Notes: generated by a model from the letters alone, not told the origin. A stretch of 64,000 nt of DNA from Planctomycetota bacterium (GCA_020638695.1 JACKIB010000007.1:124001-188000); one strand, 5' to 3'; positions 23,378-32,999 are shown, numbered from the stretch's first letter. Program-made: numbers and translations.

Positions 23378-25840
23378 ATGAGCCCACGGCGGACCGGTGG
23401 AACCCTGGCGGAACCCACCCCCCGTCGTCGAATTTCCAACAGTGACGTGCCCGGCAGATCTTGCGTCCACTGCGGCCTTCCGGTGCCATCGGCGAGCGCG
23501 GATCCGCGCTTTTGCTGCACTGGCTGCCGCGCCGTGCACGGCTGGCTGCACTCGGCCGGTCTCGACCGCTTCTACGCACTAGGAGGGGGTAGCGGCCAGC
23601 CGGTCGGGAATGTCCCCGAACCAGCACGGCGCGACTGGCTGGACGACGCGTTGGCCGCGGGCCAGGTCTCGCCGACCCAGGTTCGCCTGCCCCTCGACAT
23701 CCAAGGCATCCACTGCGCGGCCTGCGTGTGGGTGCTCCACGAGCTTTGGCGGCGGCGGGTCGGTGCGGTGCACATCGAGGTCAATCCCGCAGTCGGCTCG
23801 GTGGTGTTGGTGTTCGATCCGACGCGACTCGACGTCGGCGCCTACCTGGACGATGTCGAACGCCTGGGTTACCGCCTGGCGCCCGCCGGCAAACCGGTCG
23901 CCCACGGCGAGCGCGGGTTGCTGCTGCGCATGGGTGTCTGCGTGGCGTTGGCGCTGAACTCGATGATGTTCGCGCTGGCCGGCTACTTCGGCATGGCCGA
24001 GGCGGACGGGCCGGCCTACTCGCTGTTCCACTGGTTGTCGTTCGCTCTGTCGAGCCTCGCGGTAGTCGTCGGTGGACCGGTGTTCTTTCGTGCGGCGCTG
24101 GTCGGCCTGCGCCACCGCGTGTTGCACCTCGACCTGCCGATCAGCCTCGGGCTGTTGCTGGCGTTCGGCGGATCGACCTACCAGTTCCTGACCGGCGGCG
24201 GACCGAGCTACTTCGACACCGTGACGGTGTTCGTCGCGTTGATGCTGATCGGCCGATTCCTGCAGCAGCGCGCGGTACGACGCAACCGCGACTACCTGCT
24301 GGCCAACACCGGCGCGGAGCACCTGCGCGCCAAGCGGATCGCCGCGGAACGGTTGGAGTCGGTCCCGGTCGCCCGAGTGCGCCGCGGCGATCTGCTGCTG
24401 CTCGCCCCCGGCGACCTCGTGCCGACGCGCTGCGCGCTGGCCGACCAGGGCGGTCGGTTCTCGCTCGACTGGATCAACGGTGAATCCCGCCCCGCCGAGT
24501 TCGGCGCCGGAGCGCTGGTGCCCGCTGGGGCCTTCCTCCGCTCTCCGCACGCGGTACGCGCCATCGCGGTCGAGGACGCCGTCGACTCGGAGCTCCTGAA
24601 GCTCCTGGCGACCCCCGCCGGCGACCGGGATGATCGGGCGCGCTCGCCGTTCTGGGTGTGGCTCAACCGCGGCTACGTGTGGTTGGTGTTGGCGTTGGCC
24701 GCCACGGCGTGCGCGGTGTGGTCGGTGCTCGACGCATCGCGCGCCCTCGAGGTGACGGTGGCGGTGCTGGTGGTCACCTGCCCCTGCGCGCTCGGGCTCG
24801 CCACACCGCTGGCATTCGACCTGGCTCTGGCCCGCTTGCGCCGCCTCGGGGTCTACGTGCGCACCACCAGCCTGCTCGACAAGGCGCGCCGCGTACGCAC
24901 GGTGATCTTCGACAAGACCGGCACGCTGACCTGGGGCGACCTGGTCGCGGCACCGCTGCGCCCGATTCCGCCGACCCACCGCGACGTGCTGCTGACGATG
25001 GCGAGTTCCAGCAACCACCCGGTCAGCCGCGCGATCGTCGCGGCGGTGACCGACCCCGGGTTCGACTTCCTCGGCGATCTGGCGGTCGAGGAACAGCCCG
25101 GTTGCGGTCTGGTCGCGCACTGGCAGGGACACGAGTACCGGCTCGGTGCGCAGAGCTACGCGTTCGCCGAGCGCTCCGGGCCGCGCGACGGCCGTCTGTG
25201 CGTGTTCACCTGCGACGGCCACGTCGAAGCGTGCTTCGCGATCCGCGAACACCTGCGCCCCGGGTTCCGCAGCGAAATCGCCTGGCTGCAGCGCGCCGGG
25301 CAGCGGGTGGTGATCTTGAGCGGCGACAGCCAGGGCAAGGTGCGCAGTGCCGCGGAACGGCTCGGAGTCGCCCCCGAGGACGCAGTCGGCGAGCTCGCCC
25401 CGGCGCAGAAGGCCGCCCTGGTGCGCGAACTCGACCACCACGACACGATGATGGTCGGCGACGGCCTCAACGACGCGCCGGCGTTCGAAGCAGCGTGGTG
25501 CGCCGGATCGGCCGGACTCGACCGACCGGCACTGCCATCTCGCGCCGACTTCTTCTTCCTCGGCGAAGGCAGCGCCGCGGTGCGCTTGGTGCTGCAAGGC
25601 GCCCGGCGACTGCACGGCGTGGTGCTGACCAACCTGTGGCTGGCGGCCGCGTACAACGCGATCGCCTTGACTCTGTGCTTCGGCGGCGCGATGACACCGC
25701 TACTCTGTGCCGTACTGATGCCCGCGAGTTCCCTGCTGCTGGTCTGGCATACGGCCGTACGCCTGCGCCCGCGCGCCGCAGCGACCGCACTGGGGTACGC
25801 CGAGGCGACCCACGAACCGAGCGGAGCACCGGGCCGATGA
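23378..25840 (+). CDS. ccoI: CcoI/FixI copper-transporting P1B-type ATPase for cbb3 oxidase assembly
   Basis: 820 residues from ATG 23378; GTG 23447 is a plausible later start that would leave 78 bases for the divergent promoters. The N-terminal Cys-rich element (C-V-H-C-G...C-C-T-G-C) is typical of CcoI. The HMA domain has G-I-H-C113-A-A-C116. Eight membrane helices follow in pairs. The transport motif is C468-P-C470; phosphorylation Asp512 is in D-K-T-G-T-L-T; the hinge is G-D-G-L-N-D-A-P. It exports Cu for the heme-CuB centre of cbb3. The stop overlaps the ccoS start (ATGA at 25837). Confidence 0.94.
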   Translation: MSPRRTGGTLAEPTPRRRISNSDVPGRSCVHCGLPVPSASADPRFCCTGCRAVHGWLHSAGLDRFYALGGGSGQPVGNVPEPARRDWLDDALAAGQVSPTQVRLPLDIQGIHCAACVWVLHELWRRRVGAVHIEVNPAVGSVVLVFDPTRLDVGAYLDDVERLGYRLAPAGKPVAHGERGLLLRMGVCVALALNSMMFALAGYFGMAEADGPAYSLFHWLSFALSSLAVVVGGPVFFRAALVGLRHRVLHLDLPISLGLLLAFGGSTYQFLTGGGPSYFDTVTVFVALMLIGRFLQQRAVRRNRDYLLANTGAEHLRAKRIAAERLESVPVARVRRGDLLLLAPGDLVPTRCALADQGGRFSLDWINGESRPAEFGAGALVPAGAFLRSPHAVRAIAVEDAVDSELLKLLATPAGDRDDRARSPFWVWLNRGYVWLVLALAATACAVWSVLDASRALEVTVAVLVVTCPCALGLATPLAFDLALARLRRLGVYVRTTSLLDKARRVRTVIFDKTGTLTWGDLVAAPLRPIPPTHRDVLLTMASSSNHPVSRAIVAAVTDPGFDFLGDLAVEEQPGCGLVAHWQGHEYRLGAQSYAFAERSGPRDGRLCVFTCDGHVEACFAIREHLRPGFRSEIAWLQRAGQRVVILSGDSQGKVRSAAERLGVAPEDAVGELAPAQKAALVRELDHHDTMMVGDGLNDAPAFEAAWCAGSAGLDRPALPSRADFFFLGEGSAAVRLVLQGARRLHGVVLTNLWLAAAYNAIALTLCFGGAMTPLLCAVLMPASSLLLVWHTAVRLRPRAAATALGYAEATHEPSGAPGR

Positions 25841-26031
25841 GCATCGTACCGGTACTGGTCGCCTGCAGTTTGTTCCTGGCGCTCTGCGCGGTCGCGCTGT
25901 TCGCCTGGAGCGTCAGCCGCGGCGACCACGAGCACGCCGACCGTTTGGCCCTCCTTCCGCTCGAAGACGACTTGATCCGCGCGCCGTCCAGCGAATCGGA
26001 TTCGGACAGCATCCCACGACAACCCGACTGA
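25837..26031 (+). CDS. ccoS: CcoS/FixS cbb3 oxidase maturation protein
   Basis: 64 residues. One N-terminal helix (V-A-C-S-L-F-L-A-L-C-A-V-A-L-F-A-W-S), then the conserved G-D-x-x-x-x-D, followed by an acidic tail. The size and the ATGA coupling with ccoI match ccoS, which is needed for cofactor insertion into CcoN. Confidence 0.9.
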   Translation: MSIVPVLVACSLFLALCAVALFAWSVSRGDHEHADRLALLPLEDDLIRAPSSESDSDSIPRQPD

Positions 26032-26041
26032 TCCAGACCCC

Positions 26042-28384
26042 ATGGACACACTCAGCTCTCTCACGACCAAGCGCATCACCTACGACGACAAGGTGGTCCG
26101 CCAGTTCATCTTCGCCTCGGTGGCCTGGGGATTGATCGGCATGCTGGTCGGCCTGATCTGCGCGCTGCAGATGGCCTTCCACCAGCTCAACTTCTCCGAG
26201 TACACCCCGTTCCTGGTGTTCAGCCGGCTGCGGCCGCTGCACACCAACGCGGTGATCTTCGCGCTGGTGGGCAACATGATGTTCGCCGGCGTCTACTACT
26301 CGACGCAGCGGTTGCTGAAGACCCGGCTGGCGTCCGACCTGCTGTCCGGCATCCACATGTGGGGCTGGCAGCTGATCATCCTCGGCGCCGCCTTGACCCT
26401 GCCGTTCGGCATCACGCAGTCGAAGGAATACGCCGAGCTGGAGTGGTTCCTCGACCTCGCGGTAGTGCTGGTGTGGGTGGCGTTCGCGGTGAACTTCTTC
26501 TGGACGCTGGCGGTCCGCAACGAGAAGCACATCTACGTCGCGATCTGGTTCTACATCTCCACGATCATCACGATCGCGATGCTCTACATCGTCAACAACC
26601 TGGCGCTGCCGGTGTCGCTGACCAAGAGCTACGGGATCTTCGCGGGGGCCCAGGATGCGCTGACACAGTGGTGGTACGGGCACAACGCGGTGGCGTTCTT
26701 CCTCACCACACCGATCCTCGGGATCATGTACTACTTCCTGCCCAAGGCCGCCGATCGCCCGGTGTACAGCTACCGGCTGTCGATCGTGCACTTCTGGGCG
26801 CTGGTGTTCATCTACATCTGGGCCGGCCCGCACCACCTGCTGTACACCGCGCTGCCCGACTGGGCACAGTCGCTCGGCATGGTGTTCAGTCTGATGCTGT
26901 GGGCGCCGTCGTGGGGCGGGATGCTCAACGGGCTGCTGACGCTGCGCGGTGCGTGGGACCGCGTGCGCAGCGATCCGGTGCTGAAGTTCTTCGTCGCCGG
27001 CGTGACCTTCTACGGCATGTCGACGTTCGAAGGGCCGCTGCTGTCGGTCAAGAGCGTCAGCGCGCTCGGTCACTACACCGATTGGATCATCGGCCACGTG
27101 CACGGTGGCGCACTCGGTTGGAACGGCATGATGGCGGCCGGGATGTTCTACTGGCTGGTGCCGCGGCTCTACGGCACCAAGCTGCACTCGAAGGGTGCCG
27201 CCGACCTGCACTTCTGGATCGCGATGATCGGCATCCTGTTCTACGTCGCGTCGATGTGGGTCAGCGGCATCACCAGTGGCCTGATGTGGCGGGCGAAGGA
27301 CGCGGCGACCGGCGCGCTCCAGTACGGTGACTGGGTCGAGATGATCGACAAGATCATGCCGATGTACCACATGCGCGCCCTCGGCGGTCTGCTGTTCATC
27401 GTCGGCTGGTTGATGATGACCTGGAACCTGTGGAAGACCGCACGCTCCGGTCAGCCGGTCCAGGCCGAGACCGAGGTGAGCGTGCTGGAGAAGGTGCCGG
27501 TCCAGGCCAGCACCGCGCGGCTGGTGTTCGGCAGCCCGGTGATCCTGACGGTCGCCGGGTTGGTGCTGGCCTACCTGATGTCGATCGGCGAGGCCGGACT
27601 GGCGATCCTAGGGCTGGTCGGGTTCATGATGTTGGTGGTCGTGGTCGCCTTCAAGCTGCGCGCGGCCAGCCTCGGTGGGCAGTTCACCTGGCACCACATC
27701 CTCGAGGGCCGTCCGCTGGCGTTCAGCCTGCTGGTCACCCTCGCGGTCCTGGTCGGTGGTCTGGTGCAGCTCCTGCCGGGAATCGTCATCCAGAAGGAGA
27801 TCCCGCTGGCCGCCGGCGGCGAGATGGCGGTCAAGCCATACACCCCGCTGGAGCTCGCCGGCCGCGACGTCTACGTCTCCGAGGGCTGCTATGTCTGCCA
27901 TTCGCAGATGATCCGGCCATTCGTCGACGAGAAGCTGCGCTACGGCGATCCCAGCCGGATCGAGGAATCGATGTGGGACCACCCGTTCCAGTGGGGCTCC
28001 AAGCGCACCGGCCCCGACATCGCCCGAGTCGGCGGCAAGTACCCCGACTCGTGGCACTACAAGCACATGATCGACCCGCGCAGCATGACGCCGCGGTCGA
28101 ACATGCCGGGATACCCCTCGTTGGCCACCGCCAAGCTCGACCATGAGCGCATCGTCGACAACCTCAAGGCGATGAAGGCACTCGGCGTCCCCTACACCAA
28201 GGAGGACATCGCGACCGGGCCGGAGCGCTACCTGAAGCAGGCCAGGGAAGTATCCGGCCGAATCGCCCAACAACTCGAAATGAAGCAACCACCGGACGCG
28301 GACAGCAAGCTCATCGCGTTGGTTGCGTATCTCCAACGGCTCGGCCAGAACCTGCGGCCGGTCCAATCGACAGCTGCGAAGTAG
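26042..28384 (+). CDS. ccoNO: Fused cbb3 oxidase subunits I and II (CcoN-CcoO)
   Basis: 780 residues. Residues 1-~480 are CcoN with the heme and CuB ligands in place: H67 (heme b), H214 (CuB, W-W-Y-G-H-N) with the Tyr of the M-Y-Y-F-L-P segment, H264/H265 (CuB), and H352 (heme b3) and H354 (heme b) in G-H-V-H-G-G. Further helices (~495-600) bridge to a CcoO domain with one membrane anchor and a single c-heme at C616-Y-V-C-H-S-Q; a later N-M-P-G-Y provides the Met ligand. Most bacteria encode ccoN and ccoO separately; fusions are known. The enzyme is a high-affinity, proton-pumping O2 reductase. It begins 10 bases after ccoS. Confidence 0.95.
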   Translation: MDTLSSLTTKRITYDDKVVRQFIFASVAWGLIGMLVGLICALQMAFHQLNFSEYTPFLVFSRLRPLHTNAVIFALVGNMMFAGVYYSTQRLLKTRLASDLLSGIHMWGWQLIILGAALTLPFGITQSKEYAELEWFLDLAVVLVWVAFAVNFFWTLAVRNEKHIYVAIWFYISTIITIAMLYIVNNLALPVSLTKSYGIFAGAQDALTQWWYGHNAVAFFLTTPILGIMYYFLPKAADRPVYSYRLSIVHFWALVFIYIWAGPHHLLYTALPDWAQSLGMVFSLMLWAPSWGGMLNGLLTLRGAWDRVRSDPVLKFFVAGVTFYGMSTFEGPLLSVKSVSALGHYTDWIIGHVHGGALGWNGMMAAGMFYWLVPRLYGTKLHSKGAADLHFWIAMIGILFYVASMWVSGITSGLMWRAKDAATGALQYGDWVEMIDKIMPMYHMRALGGLLFIVGWLMMTWNLWKTARSGQPVQAETEVSVLEKVPVQASTARLVFGSPVILTVAGLVLAYLMSIGEAGLAILGLVGFMMLVVVVAFKLRAASLGGQFTWHHILEGRPLAFSLLVTLAVLVGGLVQLLPGIVIQKEIPLAAGGEMAVKPYTPLELAGRDVYVSEGCYVCHSQMIRPFVDEKLRYGDPSRIEESMWDHPFQWGSKRTGPDIARVGGKYPDSWHYKHMIDPRSMTPRSNMPGYPSLATAKLDHERIVDNLKAMKALGVPYTKEDIATGPERYLKQAREVSGRIAQQLEMKQPPDADSKLIALVAYLQRLGQNLRPVQSTAAK

Positions 28385-28390
28385 ACCGAC

Positions 28391-28585
28391 ATGTGGAAAG
28401 AACTGTTCCAGAGCTCTCAGCTCCTCGACATCCCGATCGGCGTGATGTTGTTCTTCCTGGCCATCTTCGCGCTGGTGCTGCTGCGGGCCTGCTCGCGCAA
28501 GCGCGCCAACCACTACACGACGATGGCCCAGTTGCCCTTGCTTGACGACGAGACCACGACCCGATCCACGGAGACCCGGCCATGA
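28391..28585 (+). CDS. ccoQ: CcoQ/FixQ-like small cbb3 subunit
   Basis: 64 residues. One membrane helix (I-G-V-M-L-F-F-L-A-I-F-A-L-V-L-L) is followed by C-S-R-K-R-A and a polar tail. Size and position between ccoNO and ccoP fit CcoQ. Its last 4 bases overlap the ccoP start (ATGA at 28582). Confidence 0.85.
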   Translation: MWKELFQSSQLLDIPIGVMLFFLAIFALVLLRACSRKRANHYTTMAQLPLLDDETTTRSTETRP

Positions 28586-29136
28586 GCGAGTACATCGACA
28601 AGCTGCGCGAGCACGAGTTCGACGGCATCCACGAGTTCGACAACTACCTGCCGCGCTGGTGGCTGTGGACCTTCTACCTGGCGTGCATCTTCTCGGTGGT
28701 CTACTGGCTGTACTACCACGGCACCGCCCTCGGGCCGTCCTCGACGGCCCACTTCGACAACGAGTACGAGGCCCACCTCGCACTCGAGGCCAAGACCAAG
28801 CCGGTCACCGGCGCGATGCTCGAGGAGTACGCCAAGCTGCCCAAGATGCTGGAGGCCGGCAAACAGATCTTCGAGACCAACTGCGCGACCTGCCACAAGC
28901 CAGACGGCAGCGGACTGGTCGGCCCCAACCTCACCGACAAGCACTGGATCCACGGACCGGGCGCCGAGACGATCTACAAGGTCGTCTCGGAGGGCGGCCG
29001 GCCAGGGCAGGGCATGGTGGCGTGGAAGACGCTGCTGAGTGCCCAGAAGCGCCAACAGGTGGTCGCCTACGTGCTCGGCGCGATCAAGCACACCAACCGT
29101 CCGGGCAAGGCGCCGGAGGGCACGCCCGAGAAATGA
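28582..29136 (+). CDS. ccoP: CcoP-like cbb3 subunit III with a single c-heme
   Basis: 184 residues. The N-terminal segment has the CcoP signature H-E-F-D-G-I-x-E-F-D-N-x-L-P-R-W-W, then one helix (~28-46), and one cytochrome c domain with C101-A-T-C-H and an axial Met in G-Q-G-M-V-A-W. Canonical CcoP is about 300 residues with two c-hemes; this one has a single domain. The start is coupled to ccoQ and the stop to ccoG (ATGA at 29133). An intact, short subunit is likelier than a truncation because both junctions are clean. Confidence 0.92.
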   Translation: MSEYIDKLREHEFDGIHEFDNYLPRWWLWTFYLACIFSVVYWLYYHGTALGPSSTAHFDNEYEAHLALEAKTKPVTGAMLEEYAKLPKMLEAGKQIFETNCATCHKPDGSGLVGPNLTDKHWIHGPGAETIYKVVSEGGRPGQGMVAWKTLLSAQKRQQVVAYVLGAIKHTNRPGKAPEGTPEK

Positions 29137-30512
29137 CCGTGACCACCGAGAGGCGCGTCCCCAATCTGGACAGCCTCTACACCATCAACCCGGACGGGTC
29201 GCACCGCAAGATCCACCCGGCGGACGTCAAGGGGCGCTTCCAGCGGCGCAAGAAGATCCTCTGGGGGATCTTGATCGCCATCTACCTGGTGGTGCCGTGG
29301 GTCAAGATCGGGGGCAACCCGGCGATCTTGATCGACATCGGCCGCCGGCAGTTCTTCCTGCTCGGCAACACCTACAACGCACAGGACTTCTACCTGGCGT
29401 TCTTCTTCGTCACCGGGTTGGCGTTCTCGCTGTACGTCATCAGCTCGCTGTGGGGCAGGTTGTGGTGCGGATATGCCTGCCCGCACACCGTGTTCCTGGA
29501 GGGCGTGTTCCGGCGCATCGAGCGCTGGATCGAGGGCTCGGCCGGACAGCGCGAACGGCTCGCGAAGTCGGGCTGGGGGTTCGAGAAGGTGTGGCGCCGC
29601 GGGCTCAAGTGGGCCATCTACCTCGGCCTCTCGCTGATCCTCTCGCACACCTTCCTGAGCTACTTCATGCCGGTGGAGAAGGTGTTCGAAGCGACGGTCA
29701 GCCCACCGTCGCACAACCCGACCGCGTTCACCTTCATCTTGGTGTTCACGGCGATCATCTACTTCAACTTCACCTGGTTTCGCGAGCAGCTGTGCATCGT
29801 GATCTGCCCGTACGGCCGCCTGCAGAGCGTGCTGTACGACGAACACACGGTGAATGTCGGCTACGACCGCACGCGGGGCGAGCCGCGCAAGCACTACAAG
29901 GAGACCGACCGCGGGGCGTGCATCGACTGCTTCCGCTGCGTGTCGGTGTGTCCGACCGGGATCGACATCCGCAACGGTACGCAGCTCGAATGCGTCGGCT
30001 GCGCCAACTGCGTCGATGCCTGTGACGACGTGATGGACAAGATCGGGCAACCCCGTGGTCTGATCCGCTACGACTCGCAGGCCGGGTTCCACGGCTTGAA
30101 GCGCCGACTGCTTCGGCCCCGCACCGCGCTCTACGGCGTGCTGCTGGTGATCGGGCTGGTGGTGTTCCTGGTGATGGCCTCGGGCCGCACCGCGTTCGAA
30201 GCCCGCGTGCTGCGCGTCAAGGGCGTGCCGTACACGCTCGACGGCGACGTGGTGACCAACGTGTACTCGCTGCACTTGGTCAACAAACTGCCGCACCGCG
30301 CCGAGTTCCGCATCGCGCAGAAGCCCGGCTCGCCGGTCCAGCTGGTGATTCCCGCCCCGGCGGTCACGCTGGATCCGTTCGGCGCCCAGCGGATCCCGAT
30401 CATCGGCAGGATCCAGCGCGCCGCCCTGAAACCCGGAGCGAAGATCGAGGTCACGGTGGTCACTGGCGAGACCCACCGCGAGATCGAAGAAGTGTTCCTC
30501 GGGCCGAACTGA
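29133..30512 (+). CDS. ccoG: CcoG/FixG-type cbb3 assembly ferredoxin
   Basis: 459 residues. Membrane helices near ~42-60, ~84-105, ~160-180, ~205-225 and ~335-355. The motifs are W-C-G-Y-A-C-P-H-T (NapH-like) and C-P-Y-G-R-L-Q, then two 4Fe-4S motifs: C-I-D-C-F-R-C-V-S-V-C-P and C-V-G-C-A-N-C-V-D-A-C. The C-terminal ~100 residues form an Ig-like domain. CcoG reduces Cu(II) for delivery to the oxidase. No ccoH follows, although ccoG-ccoH is the usual order. Confidence 0.93.
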   Translation: MTVTTERRVPNLDSLYTINPDGSHRKIHPADVKGRFQRRKKILWGILIAIYLVVPWVKIGGNPAILIDIGRRQFFLLGNTYNAQDFYLAFFFVTGLAFSLYVISSLWGRLWCGYACPHTVFLEGVFRRIERWIEGSAGQRERLAKSGWGFEKVWRRGLKWAIYLGLSLILSHTFLSYFMPVEKVFEATVSPPSHNPTAFTFILVFTAIIYFNFTWFREQLCIVICPYGRLQSVLYDEHTVNVGYDRTRGEPRKHYKETDRGACIDCFRCVSVCPTGIDIRNGTQLECVGCANCVDACDDVMDKIGQPRGLIRYDSQAGFHGLKRRLLRPRTALYGVLLVIGLVVFLVMASGRTAFEARVLRVKGVPYTLDGDVVTNVYSLHLVNKLPHRAEFRIAQKPGSPVQLVIPAPAVTLDPFGAQRIPIIGRIQRAALKPGAKIEVTVVTGETHREIEEVFLGPN

Positions 30513-30524
30513 AGGGCCACGACT

Positions 30525-30558
30525 CGGCGGGTGCGGGATCTCGCGCCGCACCGCGCCG
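30525..30558 (+). terminator. Long GC hairpin after ccoG
   Basis: An inverted repeat with a 12-bp stem: CGGCG + GGTGCGG on the left pairs with CCGCACC + CGCCG on the right, with one bulged G and a 9-base loop. It lies 13 bases after the ccoG stop and ends the oxidase operon. There is no T-tract, so it may be a hairpin-only terminator or an RNA-stabilising element. Confidence 0.6.
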
Positions 30559-30612
30559 ACCGTGCTGCGGCACGGATAGACTCTGGCCGATGCACCGCAC
30601 CATGAGGCGCAC

Positions 30613-31386
30613 ATGACCTGTGCCCGGCGCGCTCGCGACTACCGCCGCCTGCTGCTGTCCCTCTCGTTGTTGGGCATGCTGTATCCGCTGCTCGATCCCC
30701 GACTCGGCGCGGGCCAGATCGGCAAGGTCGGCTGGGTCGCCGCGTTCTGGCTGACGCTGTACGCCGCCCTGCGCGCCCTGCACGTGCGCCGCATGGAGCT
30801 ACGGATCGCCCAGACGCTGCTGGTGCTGGCGGTCGGACTCGGGATCGCGGCGTTGACCTACGGCCTCGACGACACGCCGGAATCGCTGAGCCAACGCGCT
30901 ATCCAGGTCGGTGCTCGGCTGGTGACGGTCGCCTTCTTGGTGCAGGTCACCTGCATCGCGGTGTGTCACGTGGTCGCACGCGGCCGGGTCGACGTCGACC
31001 GGATCTGGGCGGCGGTGTGCGTGTACGTACTGATCGGCCTGGCGTTCGCCTACCTGTACGGGCTGGTCGCCCAGTTCCTGCCCAACACCCTGATCACCAC
31101 CACCAACGCACCCGGGCTCCCTGCCGCCCACCTCGACACGCTCCACGCCGAGCTGTACTTCAGCTTCGTGACCCTGACCACGCTCGGCTACGGCGATCTG
31201 CTGCCGGGCAACCACGTGTCTCGGCTACTCGCCCCCACCGAGGCGATGATCGGCCAGCTGTACCTGACCGTGCTCGTCGCGCGGTTGGTCGGCCTGCACA
31301 TCTCACACCACCGGGTGGAACCGGCGCCGGTCGAGCCGGTCGACGAGAAGGCGGTCGACCAGAAGGCCGCGGAAACCGTGCGCTGA
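30613..31386 (+). CDS. Potassium channel family protein (Ion_trans_2)
   Basis: 257 residues with about six hydrophobic helices. The pore loop carries the K+ selectivity filter T-T-L-G-Y-G-D-L, preceded by E-L-Y-F-S-F and followed by the last helix. There is no C-terminal RCK domain; the short tail is charged (E-P-A-P-V-E-P-V-D-E-K repeats). It is probably a K+ channel for membrane potential or osmotic control. It is transcribed after the oxidase operon but separated by a strong hairpin, and is convergent with the next gene (stops 13 bases apart). Confidence 0.87.
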   Translation: MTCARRARDYRRLLLSLSLLGMLYPLLDPRLGAGQIGKVGWVAAFWLTLYAALRALHVRRMELRIAQTLLVLAVGLGIAALTYGLDDTPESLSQRAIQVGARLVTVAFLVQVTCIAVCHVVARGRVDVDRIWAAVCVYVLIGLAFAYLYGLVAQFLPNTLITTTNAPGLPAAHLDTLHAELYFSFVTLTTLGYGDLLPGNHVSRLLAPTEAMIGQLYLTVLVARLVGLHISHHRVEPAPVEPVDEKAVDQKAAETVR

Positions 31387-31398
31387 GCGACGAAGGAT

Positions 31399-32943
31399 CT
31401 ACACCAGCCGATCGATCACGCCCGCGGTCGCCACGCTGGGGTGCACCGAACCCTCGAACCGCACCACGTCCCCACCGAACTCGTCCGGCGGCTCGAACTC
31501 GTCCTTCAGCCCGCGGTACACCCCGATCCCCGCGTCGCTCGCCGATGCGTTACCGGCTTCCCGCGCTTCCAGCCGCTCGAGGATCACCGACTCCGGCGGG
31601 TCGGCGTGGACCACCACCAGCCGCACACCGACACGCTGCGCCATCGCGGCGAAGGGCTGGCGCCGTTCCCGGGTGCGGAAGCCGGCATCCACCACCACGG
31701 TGCGCCCCTCGGCCACCAGGGCTTCAGCGCGGGCGAGGAGGTCGGCGTAGACCCCCTCCGAACGATCCTCGGTGTAGATCCCTTCGCCCAGCGCCTCCTC
31801 GCGGTGCGACGCAGCCGGCTGCCCCGCGGCACGCTTGCGGGCGCGGTCGCTGTTGAGCAGCACGGCTTCGAACGGGCGGGCGAGGAACGGCGCGAGGTAG
31901 CTCTTGCCGCTCCCCGGCAACCCGCAGCACAAGATCAGCGCCGGTGGGACTTCGTAGCTCGCGGCCAGGTGGAAGTAGCCCCGCACCCGCGCCTCGGCCT
32001 CGGCCCGCTCGATCGGGTGGAGTGCCGCGAGCCCGAGCGCGTTCACCTTGGCCCGCACGTAGGCCCGGTAGCTCTTGTAGAACGGCACCAGCTCGCCCAG
32101 CTCGTGATCCGCAGTGCGGGCCACGTAATCGTGCTGCAAGAACCCCGAGAAGGCGCGGAAGCACCGCAGGTCGAGGTCCATCAGCAGGAATGCCAGATCC
32201 GCGGCGACGTCGCCGCAGCGGAACCGCGCACTGAACTCGATGCGGTCGTACACCACCACGCGCTGCTCCACCAAGCAGATGTTCCCGGCGTGCAGATCGC
32301 CGTGGCCTTCGCGGATCCGACCGCCCAGCACCCGACGTTCGAACAGCTGTCGCCGGTCGTCGAGGAACGCCATCGCCCGCCCGCGCAGGAAGTCGTGCAG
32401 ACGCTCGGACAGCACTGCAGAGCCGGCGAGGTGCTCGGTTTCGGTGAAGTTGTCGACACAGTTCTGCCGCACCGCGGCGAACGCCCCGTGCTCGTCCACG
32501 CCTGGGCCGGTGGCCGCCGCGGCGTGGAACTCGGCGATCACGCGGGCGATTTCCCGCATCCGCGCGTTGTCCAGGTCCCCGGCGTCGAGCAGGCGATCGA
32601 GCATCCCCTCGGCGGGAAGTCGCTCCATCTCGACCGCCCAGTCGACGGTTTCGCCCGGTCCCTCGCCGACCCGCACCGCACCGCCATCGCTTCGGATCGG
32701 AACCACCCGCCGATACACGCCCGGAGCCAGCGCCGCGTTGAGTCGCACCTCTTCGGCACAGTAGTGCCGACGCGCATCGATGCTGCGAAAGTCGAGGAAC
32801 CCCAGCTCCACCGGCTTCTTCACCTTGTAGACCAGGTGGTCAGCGAAGAACAGCCACGAGATGTGTGTCTGCAGCCACTCGACTCGCGCGGGTCGGTGCG
32901 GATAAGCCGCGGGATCGCGCAGCGCCGCCGGCAAGTCGCTCAT
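31399..32943 (-). CDS. Aminoglycoside-phosphotransferase-like kinase fused to P-loop AAA kinase domain
   Basis: 514 residues. Residues ~1-330 form an APH/choline-kinase fold: K-V-K-K-P-V-x-L-G-F near the N-terminus and the catalytic G-H-G-D-L-H-A-G-N followed by D-x-I-E-F. Residues ~335-510 form a P-loop kinase: Walker A G-L-P-G-S-G-K-S, then L-N-S-D-x-x-R-K, and V-V-V-D-A-G-F. This two-domain architecture is widespread and generally annotated only as 'APH/ATP-binding protein'; the substrate is unknown. It is not evidence of aminoglycoside resistance. It is divergent from the EEP-family gene with 56 bases between. Confidence 0.88.
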   Translation of the reverse strand: MSDLPAALRDPAAYPHRPARVEWLQTHISWLFFADHLVYKVKKPVELGFLDFRSIDARRHYCAEEVRLNAALAPGVYRRVVPIRSDGGAVRVGEGPGETVDWAVEMERLPAEGMLDRLLDAGDLDNARMREIARVIAEFHAAAATGPGVDEHGAFAAVRQNCVDNFTETEHLAGSAVLSERLHDFLRGRAMAFLDDRRQLFERRVLGGRIREGHGDLHAGNICLVEQRVVVYDRIEFSARFRCGDVAADLAFLLMDLDLRCFRAFSGFLQHDYVARTADHELGELVPFYKSYRAYVRAKVNALGLAALHPIERAEAEARVRGYFHLAASYEVPPALILCCGLPGSGKSYLAPFLARPFEAVLLNSDRARKRAAGQPAASHREEALGEGIYTEDRSEGVYADLLARAEALVAEGRTVVVDAGFRTRERRQPFAAMAQRVGVRLVVVHADPPESVILERLEAREAGNASASDAGIGVYRGLKDEFEPPDEFGGDVVRFEGSVHPSVATAGVIDRLV

Positions 32944-32999
32944 GAGTCCACCTCGCCGCGCGCGGCGAGGCCCGGGATTCCGCGCGACGATCGCGTAAC

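Noticed and set aside
23579..25615. Minus-strand open frame of about 678 codons
   Set aside because: Antisense to ccoI, whose CPC and DKTGT motifs are intact; the shadow protein is Gln/Arg/His-rich without domains.
31399..32943. Antibiotic-resistance aminoglycoside phosphotransferase
   Set aside because: The APH-P-loop fusion is a widespread housekeeping-type architecture, and resistance cannot be inferred.
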